From the NCBI RefSeq assembly GCF_020740795.1, contig NC_067305.1, positions 1,240,001-1,304,000 of the forward strand: a stretch of DNA of 64,000 nucleotides. Direction: 5' to 3'. Positions 1 to 9,540 of the stretch are shown one piece after another. The position numbers and the translations under genes are program-made. How positions within the stretch are numbered: the first letter of the stretch is position 1; each line of letters opens with the position of its first letter. This DNA comes from Apus apus. Its lineage: Eukaryota > Chordata > Aves > Apodiformes > Apodidae. A model generated the notes under the pieces. That model was not told where the DNA came from. It searched no databases and was given only the letters and a program-made list of their open reading frames with translations.

Positions 1-179
1 TGCTGCAAGGGGAGCCGGCCTGGCCTGAAGCAGGGACATCCCCGGGACACCCAGGACAGAGGATATTCATGGGAAGCAGTGACACACCAGCAGGGATGGT
101 CCCTGCCAGGCTCGGTGCCTGTCCTCGCCTGTCCCTGCAGTGCCCCATGGCAGGGATCCCCAACCTGCTCAGCACAGTC
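1..179. other. intergenic edge sequence
   Basis: Nothing gene-like is recognised. The sequence becomes strongly GC- and CpG-rich from about 180 onward. Open frames here are products of high GC. Confidence 0.4.
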
Positions 180-1450
180 CCCGTCCCTCCTCCCCCCAAC
201 CTGCCCCGGAGCCCGCGGAGCAGGGCAGGAGGTGGCCGGGGGGGACTCGGCCCCCGCCCCGAGCCGGGCAGCCGGGGCTGTGGAGACGCCCCGGGAGGGG
301 CGGCACAAAGGGATCCCCCCGCGCCTCGGCTGCGGCATTTCGAGGGCTTGGCCGCCCACTCCGGCCGCCCGAAATAGCCCCTTTCCCGGTCCTTTCCCCT
401 CCCGGCCCTTTCCTTTCCCGGCCCTTTTCCAACCCTTCCCAGCAGCGCGGCGGAGCCGGCAGCCCCTTGCTGGCAGGGCAGGGGGGGGGGCGGCCGGGGG
501 CTGCTGCAGGACCCGCCCCGCAGGGGGAGCCCCGAAAGCAAATCCTGGAGCCGGGGGGGAAAACCCGGGACGTGCCATTCCCGGACACCCAGCCCAGGGG
601 ACAGCCGGGGGGGGGGAGCGGGGGCACCACGTCCTCGTCCCCGCTCCCCGTGGGGGTCACCGCCTTCCCCCGCCCCGAAACGCACCAGCTCTTCGGCTTT
701 CTGGGCAAACCGGCTCAGTCAGCCCCCCGTCCCGCACAGCCCCTCCTTCCCTCCATCCCCCTCTCTCGGTCTTTCAGTTTCTCCGTCCATCCCAGCCGCT
801 CCATCCGTCCGTCCCAGCCCTGCGGTGTGTCTGCCCATCCCTCTCTGCCCGTCTGACCCATCCTCTCGGGCTCTTTTTCCGTCTCAGCCCCTCTGGCCGC
901 TCTCCCCCCTCCCCTGCCCTGCGCCCACCGGCCCCTCCATCTGCCCCTCCCTCCCCCGCCGACCCTGGCCCTACCTGGACGCCCCCGGAGCTGCCCAGCC
1001 CGGCTCGGCTCAGCTCGGTTGAGCTCGGCTCGGCTGAGCCCAGCCCCGGGGCAGGGCGGGGGAAGAGCCGGGCTCGCAGCCCACCCCCCCCGGCTCCGCC
1101 CCGCGCCCCCCGGAACAGAGTCCGGATGCGGCCCCGCGCCTGTCGCCCTCTCCTCCCGCTCCGCACGGGCCTCCCCGACCCCCCCCAGCCCGCATCGCCC
1201 ACCCCCCGCCTCGGCCCGGCTGCCCCCAAAGCCCCCGCAGCGTCCCCAGCGCTGAGCCCCCCGAGCACCCAGAACACGAGGCGGCCTCGACGGCGCCAGC
1301 GCCCACGAGTGGGATGAGGGGCCACGTCCCCCGGCCTCACCTGTCCCTGGGTGGCTGTGGGAAGGGGCTGGCGCCAAGACACTCCGACCCGTTGGCCCGA
1401 CTATATTTAGCGGGGCCGAGCTCTTATCCGGGTTACTCACTTGTTTACCC
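180..1450 (-). promoter_or_regulatory. CpG island, candidate promoter/first exon of a minus-strand gene off the left edge
   Basis: About 1.2 kb of very GC-rich, CpG-rich sequence, typical of a vertebrate promoter. On the minus strand two consensus splice donors are visible: CAG|GTGAGG with the exon end at 1341, and CAG|GTAGGG with the exon end at 975. A palindromic MEF2/TATA-like site lies just upstream of the first donor at 1401-1410. Together they suggest short non-coding first exons of a gene transcribed leftward. In mammals TBXA2R lies next to CACTIN in the same orientation, so it is the expected gene, but no part of its coding sequence is in the window. The direction of the promoter and the gene identity are inference. 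Confidence 0.45.
1401..1410. promoter_or_regulatory. MEF2-type/TATA-like site CTATATTTAG
   Basis: An exact match to the MEF2 consensus YTAWWWWTAR on both strands, standing alone as the only A/T-rich motif in a GC-rich island. It could equally act as a TATA element for a minus-strand start near 1375-1380, about 35 bp before the donor at 1341. Binding is not shown by sequence alone. Confidence 0.4.
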
Positions 1451-1522
1451 GAGCAGGATTCCTACGTCCGGAGGGGGGTCAGTCCAGACGTGCAGCCACT
1501 GCCGCTGTCCCAGCGGGACCTG

Positions 1523-1570
1523 CAGGGCACAGCTCAGGGCACAGCTCAGGGCACAGCTCAGGGCACAGCT
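1523..1570. repeat. 12-bp tandem repeat, 4 copies
   Basis: Four perfect consecutive copies of CAGGGCACAGCT at the right shoulder of the left CpG island. Simple minisatellite; no coding significance seen. Confidence 0.9.
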
Positions 1571-4040
1571 CTGCAGGGCTGGCACCACTTCTCCTCAAGC
1601 CTGGGAGGGGGACGTCTCCACTGTCCCCCGCAGCAAGCTCCAAGACCTGGGAATGGGGAGGCAGGGTGGCACATCCTTGGGCACTGTCCTGCTGAGGCCA
1701 GGGAACCACAAGGAGGGACGCAACAGCCTCCATGGCTGCTCTTTGTGCCCTGAAAGGAAGGACAGAGCCCATCCCTGGCATCCGTGTCTTCATCCAGCTC
1801 CAAAGCACTGGGAGCACCTGAGCCCACGGGTGAGGTGGGGACATCCCGTGCACCCAGCATCCCACCTGGGGTGTGCAGGCGGCTGGGGGATGCTCAGAGG
1901 CCTGAGTGGGAGGTTTTCCTGCCACCACCTTGGCACTGCTGGGCAGCAGAGGAGGAGGGTGACAGTTGGAGCTGGAATGTGGCTGTTCCTGGCGTGTGGA
2001 ACATGCCAGGAGCAGGAGAGTCCCCACTGAGAGAGGAACCTGGCTCAGCAGTCGTTGCCAGGCCCGGATGCTGCTGGGTTGTGCACACCCTCCTGTGCTG
2101 TGGGAGGGGGAGCAGCAGCCCCCGCAGAGGATGTGGGCACGGGGGCACCCAGGGCGGCTCCCCACCGACCTGCCACCACCCCAGCATGAACCTGGGAAGG
2201 AGCTGTGCCTCCCAGAGCCTGCCTGGGGCTGCACCACAGCAAACCGTGGGACAGAGCAAAGGAACCAACTCCCCCAAAATACAGGAGAGATCCGGAGGAG
2301 GGCACTGAGAGCAGCCAGGACTGGAAAAAAACATCTTGGGCTCCCGCTGGATTCAGCCCCTGGAGCAGCCAGGGTGGGTGTCTGGCTGCAGCAGCACCAG
2401 GGTTCAGGCTCTTGTCACTCATCAGAGGCTCCATCCAGGGCTCGAAGTCAATGGCGTGGGGAAAATGCCACTGTCTTTGTCCTGGGGGGAAAAAAGGACA
2501 CTATCCTGGCTGGGGACACAGTGGGAGGATTCTGGGGACTCCCCCAGTGTGTGCCTATGAGGGAGAGGGGCTGTGGGCAGGGAGGCTCAGCCAGGCCATT
2601 AAGCAGAAACCTGACCACTGGTTCTGGGGTTTGTTTGGTTTTCTTTCCTGTTTTTCCCAAAGCCATCCCTGGCCGGGCCTTCATGCTTCCTGTGTGGATC
2701 TTGGGCCCCAGACCCTCCTGCATCAAGCAGCTGCTCAAGGGCTTTAAATAATGTACAGGAAGGAGAGGCCAGGGGATGTGTCCGGGCACAGCTGCCAGCC
2801 TGGGAAAACCTGCCAGGATGAGAGGACACTCACATGCAGGGCTGAATTAGTTGGGGTCTGTCCCTCTTCTCCACAGGCTGAGCCCCAGCACCCATGGGTG
2901 GCTGCAGTAGGTGTGGGAGCTTCATGGAATTTGCAGGGCTGGATCCTGCCAGCAGGGCTGAGAGCAGCAGGAGAGGGTGACCCTTCTGAGCTATGGGGGA
3001 AAACAGCAGCTGTGGGGCAGTGCCTGGGGCCAGGGAGCCCCCACACAGCACGGTCAGCTCTGCCCCATGACAGGGGGAACTGGGCAGCCCCTGAGCCCCC
3101 CACCATGGAGCTGGGCTGGGGGCAGGATGCAGCAAGGCCAGTGGGGAGGAGAAAACCTCACTGTGATAGTTCATGGCTGACAAAGGTTTCCTGGAGGCTG
3201 CTCTACCTGCACTGCTCATGCACCAGCACCCCCTGTGCCTCCTGCAGCACAGCAGGGACCACCTCCCCAGTGGATGCAGGAGCTGGTGGGGATGGGCCCA
3301 TGAGGGGCAATACCAGGCGAGGGTGGCTGTGCCCCACGGCCATCACCCAGAGGGACCAACACCAGTGAGCCCCAGCTCAGCCCTGAAGTGCTCCCCAAAA
3401 TGAGCCAAGACTCACTCAGAGCCCTTGGGAACCCCAGTCTCAGCACTGGGGGTCTGTGGAGTGCAGGCCCAGGGCAGCAAGTGCTGCTCAGGCAGGGAGT
3501 GGGAGGCACTTTAGGCCATGGAAACCGGATTTTTCCCTGTAAGGAAATATCCCAACTAACACCCCTCCCCTCCCCCTGCCAAAGCAGATGCCTTCACAGC
3601 CACTGAACCCTCCCCTCCCTTTCCTCCCGCTGCCCTGGTCGAGGGAGGTGGTGCTGCTCCCAGGCTGAGGAAGCCAGATCCCAAGGAAAATGTGCCAGAA
3701 ATGGGGATGACTGGGAGGGCAAGGGGCTGTGGCAGCAGGGCCACCGGGGCAGAGGGGGCTGCAGCTGGGGAGTGTCTGGGCTGGCAAGGTCTGGCATCAG
3801 GGAGGGCAGCATGTGGGGCTGGGAGGGGGGCAGCCTCAGGGCTGAACGGACAAGGGGAGCACACAGGGCTGACAGTGTGTGAGGATGGGGGGCCAGGCCC
3901 CAGAAGTGTGGGGGGGTGAGGACACCCCCTCAGCACTACCCAGCCCCCAGAGGAGCAGGGTTTGCTCCCAGTGCTGGCCCACTGTGGTTCTGGCTGGTCA
4001 CGATGAGCACCATGGGGTGCCCGTGCACAGGATGCCACGG
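1571..4040. other. intergenic region between left CpG island and CACTIN 3' end
   Basis: GC-moderate sequence without convincing exons, known repeats or RNA genes. Long frames on both strands lack paired splice sites and recognisable protein similarity. Several CAGCAGG/CTGGGG-rich stretches are present. The CACTIN transcript probably ends at its right boundary. Confidence 0.4.
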
Positions 4041-4055
4041 CTTAAACAGCCTCTA

Positions 4056-4061
4056 TTTATT
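4056..4061 (-). terminator. CACTIN: CACTIN poly(A) signal AATAAA
   Basis: Canonical AATAAA on the minus strand, 175 nt after the CACTIN stop codon, followed by G/T-containing sequence (CTGTTTAAGC, GTGGCATCCTGTGC). It implies a short 3' UTR of about 200 nt. Confidence 0.8.
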
Positions 4062-4236
4062 TGTACCAAAGTCTCAGGGTCCCTTGGGAGAAAAGCAAGG
4101 ACAGGGAAAAGGCTCAGGAACAGGCCCTGTGCTGGACCAGGCCTTGGGGACGTCCAGAGGACAGTGCCTGTGAGGAGGGGCAAGAGCCCCCTGCCCAGCC
4201 CCTGTGCCAGGGTCCGGAGGGGAGCGGAGCAGCCCC

Positions 4237-4727
4237 TCATCTGCGGTAACGGTAACGCTTGAAGTGGAACCAGAGCTGGAAGATCCCGTTGGCAAACTGG
4301 CAGCGGAAGCCGTGGCGGTGGGAATATTCCCACTCGCGGTTGACGATCTTGAAGGCGATGTCCTCGTAGGGCGGCCCGGCGTGGAAGCGCAGGATGGCAA
4401 AGTCCTTGTTGTCCTGGCAGGCCTCCAGGAAGTACTCAGGTGTCGAGCGCTTGTCGATGAGGTCAGGGTAGAAGATGTTGAACTTGTAGCCCTGCACGAT
4501 CTTGGGGGGTGGGTTGTCAAAGTCGTAGTGGGTCTGGTTGTACTTGTTCCACTCGAAGCCCGTGTGGACCCGGTTGAAGAAGCGGGGCTTGCGGGGCCGG
4601 TACTTGTCAGCCCACAGGTAGGCCTTGCCCGTCAGGGGCATCTCCACGCTGAACTGCGCCTCGTCTGCGCCCATGCCCTCCTTGGCCTTACGGAAGAAGA
4701 TGTCATCGGTGCTTTCGGTGGCATCAC
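4237..4727 (-). CDS. CACTIN: CACTIN exon 10 (C-terminal domain and stop)
   Basis: 491 nt ending in TGA at 4239-4237. Encodes residues 581-743 including the whole C-terminal cactin domain: VEMPLTGKAYLWADKYRPRK, FEWNKYNQTHYDFDNPPPK and the terminal FQLWFHFKRYRYRR. This domain is near-invariant in animals and plants. Acceptor CCCTGCAG. Confidence 0.97.
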
Positions 4728-7700
4728 CTGCAGGGAGGAGGTGACATCAGCTTCTGCAGTGCCAGCCAGGCCTGGGCTGCGGGGACACGGCAGAGGAGCA
4801 GCAGACACCGGGCAGGGGAGATGGAGCTGGACACAGGGGAGTGCAGGCTGCCCTGCAGGCTCAGGATGGGCACCAGGCTGGGTTGTGCTGGGAAACTCAT
4901 CCAAAACATTCTTCCCACTTGTCTGCAGCCAAAACAGCCTGGTGGTGTGGCTGGGAGTGGGGAAGGACCAGACACAGGTACCTGCAGGGAACACCGGCTG
5001 CCTCAGGCCCATCCCTCTGCTCTTGTCTGGGCCTTTGCTGCTTGGGGACACCCCTCTGCCAGGACACCTTTGGATGTGCGCTCCAGATCCCTTTCCTGGG
5101 GGCAGTGGCCCCTCCAGCCCCACACCCCAAAGCCCAGACGTGTCCTCTATGCCCGGGGGGCTACGAGGCTGGTGGGTGCAGGGCCTGCCTGAGGGGCTCC
5201 TACCTGTGACCTGCAGCTGCTGGCGCAGCAGCAGCAGCCGATGCGTGTCCTCCTCGGCCTCCAGCACGTGGGCATCGAAGGGCAGCTCGTTGGTGCCCAG
5301 GAGCCGGGGACTGTACTTCCCCGCGTCATAGTCGTCCAGGCTCTGCTGGATCAGGTCCTCCTCCATCAGCACAGCTTCCCCCTCTGCCTCTTCCTTGGCC
5401 TCCGTGTCCTGCTCAGCCTCTGTCTCCGAGGATGGCCCTGGCTGTACCACCATGTTCTCCTCTGCATCCAGCCTGCAAGGAAGAGAGAAGAGGGAACTGG
5501 GACGGGGATGGTATCCTTGCTCTCTCCTCACCTGGGGTCTATGGAAGAACAGGAGCGCCAGGCTGCATTTTCTGTTCCAGGTGCCCCACAGGAGAGGCCT
5601 GGATGGCTGCTCTCCCCAAGAAAAGGGCTGCATACCTGTCGCTGGGGGAGGCTGGTTCCTGCTTGATGATAGGGAAGAGCGGTTCACTCTCCACCCCCTG
5701 CTCCTGCTTCAGCTTGTACAGCTTCTGGCGCAGCACGTCCTGGTGCCGCTCCCGCAGCCTGCAGAGAGATGAGCTGTCAGCTCCAGCAGAACCACCTCAT
5801 GCCCACACTGCCCCAAGCTGTAAGACCCCACACACTGGGTAGAAATCTGCTGGGTTCTGTACAGTTTTGGGCTGAGTAATCCTCCAGTTCAAGTTCCTTC
5901 TTGGAGACCTCAATGTAAACAGTAAACACTGATGCTGAAGAAGAGACTAAGTGTCTAGCCTCTTTCCTCTTGGGAGAACCAACCACTTTGGAAAATACAC
6001 AAAACCCTTCCACTAATGACTTTGGGTTTGTCTCTCCAACTCTGCTCACAGCAGGGTCTGTGCTGCCCCTTCCTACAGCCCTGGCCAGGGGTTGGTCTCT
6101 GCTCTCACCTGGCCCGAGCCATGTAAGCCTTCAGCTGCTGCAGCAGACTCTCCCAGTACCCAATGTCAAGGTTGGGTCCTCCTGCCCGGATCTTGCTCTC
6201 GATGCCCTGGTACAGCACTTGCAGCTGGTTGTATGTCTTCCCCTTGAACACGGACTGCACGTCCGAGCTGACGGAGGCGTTGACGCCGTCCCGACGCTCC
6301 CCTGCACAGACAAGGGGCAGGACAGTCCCCAAGGGGTCAGCCTGTGTCACTCAGGCCCCCCCCGGCCGCAGGAGGCTGGGCCCAGCAGGGGATGGCTACC
6401 AGACCCACAGCCTCCACCCAGCAGATCCCAGAGAACCCCTGAGCACACACACAGACCCTACACTGCTTTCTCCACTGCTCACACTTCCCTGGACACCCAC
6501 ACCAGGCTCTGTTCTCCTGCTTACCTGGTCCTCCTTTCCCAGAGGCCTCCAGTTTGCGGAGCTTGGCTATCTCGTCCTCTGTGATGATGGTCATGTCCCT
6601 CCAGAAGTCCACATTCTTCCCTTGCTCCAGCTCCATGTAAACCTGCAGGCAGAAGACAAGCAGGACATTGGGCACCTGCTCTGCACCATGGGCAGGGGAG
6701 CAGAGCTGAGGAGGGAAGCCTTGAGCTGCTGCCTGGCACGGGGGTTGCAGAGCTGGCACCTGGATGTCCTCCACCAGATCCTCCATGTCAGACACAGTCA
6801 GGCCATTCAGGAAGGTGTAGGGTTCGTGCATCTCCACGGCCAGATCATCATCCTCTGCACTGATGTACTTGGCCAGAAGGTCAATGGGTTTTGCCCTTCC
6901 ATCCCGAATCCGGATCTTAGAGCTGGGTGAGAGGAGAGGGACAGTGAGCAGTGCCTGCCACCCCCTGCCCCCTGCTCCATCCCCACGGAGCCGCACACCC
7001 ACCGCAGCTTGGCCTGCTGCAGGTGGAAGTTGTCCTCCTGCTCCTCCCAGGTTTTGAAGTGCTCTGCCTCCTTCTCCCGCTGCAGCATCTCCAGCTCCTG
7101 CTCCCGCATCGCCTTCTCCCGCTCCCGCTCCAGGCGCAGCTGCTTCACCTGGGTGGGGTGCAGGGAAACATGAGGCCACCACGGCTGGGGCAGCCAGGCA
7201 GGACGTGGCTGTGATCCCACTCTGGGGCTGCCCTGGCTCCTGTGATCAGCCCGAGGCTCCAGGGAGCCAGGAGCCATGTGGAAGAAAAGCCAGAGTGGGC
7301 CAGTGGGGCTGGGCTGCTTATAGCCAGCCCTTTAGAGGACAGGGCACACGGGCACAACCAAGTGCCTCAGTGCTGTGACGTGGCACTTGTCCTCCTCAGC
7401 ACCTGCTGAGCTGGACTCTACCCCAAGAGAAGAATCTCCTCGCCTTGGAATAGCAGAGGTCAGTATACTGTGGCCCCCTCATCCTACATCCTATGAGAAC
7501 ACCCAGTGAGAAGAACAAGGGGACTTCCAGGTAAGTGACTGGGAGAAACAGGCTGTCCACAGGTTTTCTGTCAGATGGTGGGAGGGAGGAGACATCTGAT
7601 CCCACCTTCTGCAGCTCCAGGCGATTGTCCTCCTGGATTCGCTTGTTCCTCTCTTTCAGGTCCTTCTCATCCAGGTGGCTGATCCCTTTCTTTTCCAGTG

Positions 7701-9258
7701 CCTGGAAACAGTGACCAAGGGAAGCCATGAAAGCCAGCAGCCTCGACAGCCCCTCATCAGGCACCCAATAGCACCACATCCACCCACTTGTGCTGCTCCA
7801 GTAAGCTCTGATCCTATTGAAGGCCCCCAAATCTCCCTACTGAAGTGCCTCAGTGGAACCCAGGCTCAGCTCGGGTAGGCCACGTGTCCTGGTGAGTGCT
7901 AACACATCACTAAACACTGCCTGGCACTCAGCCTGCAGCTCCCAGCAGGTCTGGGTCCCTCTCCTGCACCCTAACTCATCTCCTCACCCCACACCCCTGT
8001 TTACAGATCTTGGTCTTCAGAAGAAATGGGGTCAGAAACACTCAGCTGCTGCCCTAGACAAGCGCTTTGTTTTCATGTCGCTGCCTTTCGTGTCACAGAG
8101 GTTTCCCCCTCCAGCAAGGTCCCCTCCTGACACCCCACTGCTCATCTGCCCATTCCATGGTGGCTGCAGGGGCGTGACCCCCTTTGTGCGGCCTCCTACA
8201 ACATGGTGTGGAGGAGAGCTCACCTTGCTCCAGATGAAGGTGCCCAGCAGGTTATTGTCCCCAAAGGGATTATCAGTGTTGGTGTAACCCATGTACTCCT
8301 CTCCCCATCCCATCTTCTCCCTCTTCTTCCTCTCCTTGGCCTCTTTCTTGGCCAGCCGGCGAGCCCGTTTCTCCTCGGGCGTCTCCAAAGCTTTCATCAG
8401 TGCAGCCTGCTTCTTCTTCTCCTCCTTCAGCCTCAAGCGCTCCTGGAGGCTCAGCTGCTGCGCAGCCTCCTCCCTGCCCTGGGAGCGCGGCGGGGAGGGG
8501 GAGCTGACGGAGGACACAGAAGACTTGGAGCCATCTCTCTTCCTCCGCCGCTCTCTGCTCCGGGCTCTCCTCTTGTCCCGCTCGCGCTCCGAGCTGGAGC
8601 TGGAGCAGCGGCCCCGGGACCGCGAGCGATGCTTCTTCTGGCTTTTATGGTGCTGGTCCCTGCTCTTGTTCTTCTTCTTCTTCCACTTCTGCCTCTCATC
8701 GCCAGAGCTGGAGCTGCGGTGGGAGGGAGGCTGTTTCAGCGGGGGACGCTGGGCACCGGCCCCGTGTCAGACACGGGCCCCAGCGCGGCTCCTGCTGCAG
8801 CCGCGGCCAGAGGGGCCGGCAGAGCCGGGAAAGCTCCAACGCGCTTCCGCGGCCGCTGCTCCCCGGCACCCGGGCGGGCTGGTTCAGTGTCCCGGGCAGC
8901 GAGCTCAGGCTGCCGCTCAGGCCGGGCCCTGCTCGGGCCTGCGGCTGCCCCGGCCCGGCCGGGAGAACCGGAGCGGCCCCGGGCCCGGCCCCGCCGCGGC
9001 CTCTCCCCGGCGCCTTCCCAGCCGGGCCCCGCGGCCTGGCCCGGCCCTTGTCCCCCCGGCCCCGCACGCCGGGGCCCGCTCCCCCTCGGGCCGCCCCGGG
9101 CCCAGCCCCGCTCACCCCGCGCTGGGCTCCCGGCGCCGCTCCCCGCTCCGGCTGCGCCGCCGCCGCCTCTCGCGGCTGCAGGAGCGTCCCCGGCCCCGCT
9201 CCCGCCGGGCCGAGCGGGATCTCCGCCGCCGCGCCGGGCTGCGCGACCCCGAGCCCAT
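4237..9258 (-). CDS. CACTIN: CACTIN, spliceosome-associated protein (complete, 10 coding exons)
   Basis: Cactin is a nuclear protein of the active spliceosome (C complex) required for splicing fidelity; it was first described as a partner of the Drosophila IkB protein Cactus and is also reported to restrain NF-kB/TLR signalling in mammals. Coding exons (genomic, minus strand, 5' to 3'): 9258-9116, 8713-8224, 7701-7606, 7148-7003, 6922-6760, 6642-6525, 6301-6109, 5758-5636, 5472-5204, 4727-4237. They sum to 2232 nt, 743 aa plus TGA, close to the 758 aa of the human protein as I recall it. Residues 1-100 are Arg/Ser-rich; 105-290 are highly charged with coiled-coil-like Glu/Lys/Arg runs; the middle conserved region contains ISAEDDDLAVEMHEPYTFL; an acidic stretch (about 495-545) follows; the last 125 residues are the conserved C-terminal cactin domain, ending FHFKRYRYRR. 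The ATG was chosen because the following reading frame begins the RS domain; the frame is also open upstream, without a better start. All introns are GT-AG and all phases agree. PIP5K1C ends just upstream. Identification is firm. Confidence 0.96.
5204..5472 (-). CDS. CACTIN: CACTIN exon 9 (acidic region)
   Basis: 269 nt, phase 2 to phase 1. First half is very acidic (SSETEAEQDTEAKEEAEGEA); second half holds the conserved block YDAGKYSPRLLGTNELPFDA. Acceptor CCTTGCAG, donor CACAG|GTAGGA. Confidence 0.94.
5636..5758 (-). CDS. CACTIN: CACTIN exon 8
   Basis: 123 nt, phase 2 to phase 2 (skippable in frame). Encodes LRERHQDVLRQKLYKLKQEQ and the stretch ending IIKQEPASPSDR; IKQE resembles a sumoylation motif (psi-K-x-E), which is a pattern match only. 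Confidence 0.93.
6109..6301 (-). CDS. CACTIN: CACTIN exon 7
   Basis: 193 nt, phase 1 to phase 2. Encodes GERRDGVNASVSSDVQSVFK followed by a segment ending QLKAYMARAR, well conserved in animals. Acceptor TCTGTGCAG, donor CAG|GTGAGA. Confidence 0.95.
6525..6642 (-). CDS. CACTIN: CACTIN exon 6
   Basis: 118 nt, phase 0 to phase 1. Encodes VYMELEQGKNVDFWRDMTII and the segment TEDEIAKLRKLEASGKGGP. Acceptor GCCTGCAG, donor CCAG|GTAAGC. Confidence 0.95.
6760..6922 (-). CDS. CACTIN: CACTIN exon 5
   Basis: 163 nt, phase 2 to phase 0. Encodes SKIRIRDGRAKPIDLLAKYI, then SAEDDDLAVEMHEPYTFLNG, the most diagnostic part of the cactin middle domain. Acceptor TCACCCAG, donor CAG|GTGCCA. Confidence 0.95.
7003..7148 (-). 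CDS. CACTIN: CACTIN exon 4
   Basis: 146 nt, phase 0 to phase 2. Encodes the Glu/Arg-rich predicted coiled coil beginning VKQLRLEREREKAMREQELE and ending QQAKLR. Acceptor CCCACCCAG is in-frame readable; donor CTGCG|GTGGGT. Confidence 0.93.
7606..7701 (-). CDS. CACTIN: CACTIN exon 3
   Basis: 96 nt, phase 0 at both ends, so skipping would keep the frame. Encodes 32 residues starting ALEKKGISHLDEKDLKERNK. Acceptor TTTCCAG, donor AAG|GTGGGA. Confidence 0.93.
8224..8713 (-). CDS. CACTIN: CACTIN exon 2
   Basis: Acceptor CCGCAG before 8713 (phase 2; GG plus C gives Gly) and donor AAG|GTGAGC at 8223 (phase 0). Encodes about residues 48-211: more RS/KR-rich sequence (KKKKNKSRD, SRSRGRCSSSSSERERD), then the charged helical segment around QERLRLKEEKKKQAALMKAL and the conserved block ending NNLLGTFIWSK. 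Confidence 0.93.
9116..9258 (-). CDS. CACTIN: CACTIN exon 1 (start codon, RS-rich)
   Basis: ATG at 9258-9256 in the context GGGCCCATGGGC. Encodes 47 residues plus two bases, beginning MGSGSRSPARRRRSRSARRE, an Arg/Ser-rich nuclear segment. Donor GG|GTGAGC at 9115, phase 2. The frame stays open upstream of the ATG, but there the peptide is Pro/Gly-rich low-complexity sequence from a GC-rich tandem repeat. Confidence 0.88.
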
Positions 9259-9324
9259 GGGCCCCGCTGCGGCTCCGCCCGCGGAACCGCCCGAGCCCGG
9301 GCCCGAGCCCGGCGGGTTCCGCGG

Positions 9325-9360
9325 CACCGGGGCAGGCACCGGGGCAGGCACCGGGACAGG
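9325..9360. repeat. 12-bp tandem repeat, 3 copies, upstream of CACTIN ATG
   Basis: Three consecutive copies of CACCGGGGCAGG (third copy with one change) about 70 bp upstream of the CACTIN start codon, probably in its 5' UTR or core promoter. Confidence 0.85.
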
Positions 9361-9534
9361 CAGCGCCGGGGCAGCAGCGCCGCGAGGCCCCGGCGGGAGG
9401 CGGAGCAGCCCCGAGCCCGCCCCTCCCGCGCACCTTTTCCTCCCTTTCCACCCCAAAAAAAGCCGGGTCGGACGCGGCTGCGAAGGCCGGAGAGAGGAGG
9501 CAGAGGCGGTGAGCACAGCACAGACTGGGGTTGC

Positions 9535-9540
9535 TTTATC
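9535..9540 (-). terminator. PIP5K1C: candidate PIP5K1C poly(A) signal GATAAA
   Basis: A variant hexamer on the minus strand followed within 15-30 nt by the GU-rich run GTCTGTGCTGTGCT, the usual arrangement of a cleavage site. It lies immediately upstream of the CACTIN CpG island. No AATAAA was found on the minus strand between here and 14095; an ATTAAA at 13002-12997 is an alternative. Confidence 0.5.

Larger units (their letters stand above)
4728..9115 (-). other. CACTIN: CACTIN introns
   Basis: Nine GT-AG introns of 80-522 nt. The longer ones (8714-9115, 7702-8223, 7149-7605, 5759-6108, 4728-5203) contain no recognised repeat, RNA gene or further exon; intron 1 lies inside the promoter CpG island and is over 80% G+C in places. 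Small, GC-rich introns are usual for avian microchromosome genes. Confidence 0.85.
8720..9480 (-). promoter_or_regulatory. CACTIN: CACTIN CpG-island promoter
   Basis: A CpG-rich block surrounding CACTIN exon 1, sharply bounded near 9490 by less GC-rich sequence. No TATA box is seen upstream of the start codon; this fits a dispersed, housekeeping-type promoter. The transcription start is not resolvable by eye. Confidence 0.7.

Noticed and set aside
79-1317. 412-aa plus-strand open frame in the left CpG island
   Set aside because: Composition is Pro/Ala/Arg/Ser low complexity expected from GC-rich non-coding DNA; several overlapping frames are equally open on both strands.
4204-5331. 375-aa plus-strand frame antisense to CACTIN exons 9-10
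   Set aside because: It is the mirror of conserved CACTIN codons and runs through an intron; no similarity of its own. A non-coding antisense RNA is possible but not shown.
5970-6930. Plus-strand frames of 204-255 aa antisense to CACTIN exons 5-7
   Set aside because: They overlap conserved CACTIN exons in the opposite direction and have no splice structure of their own.
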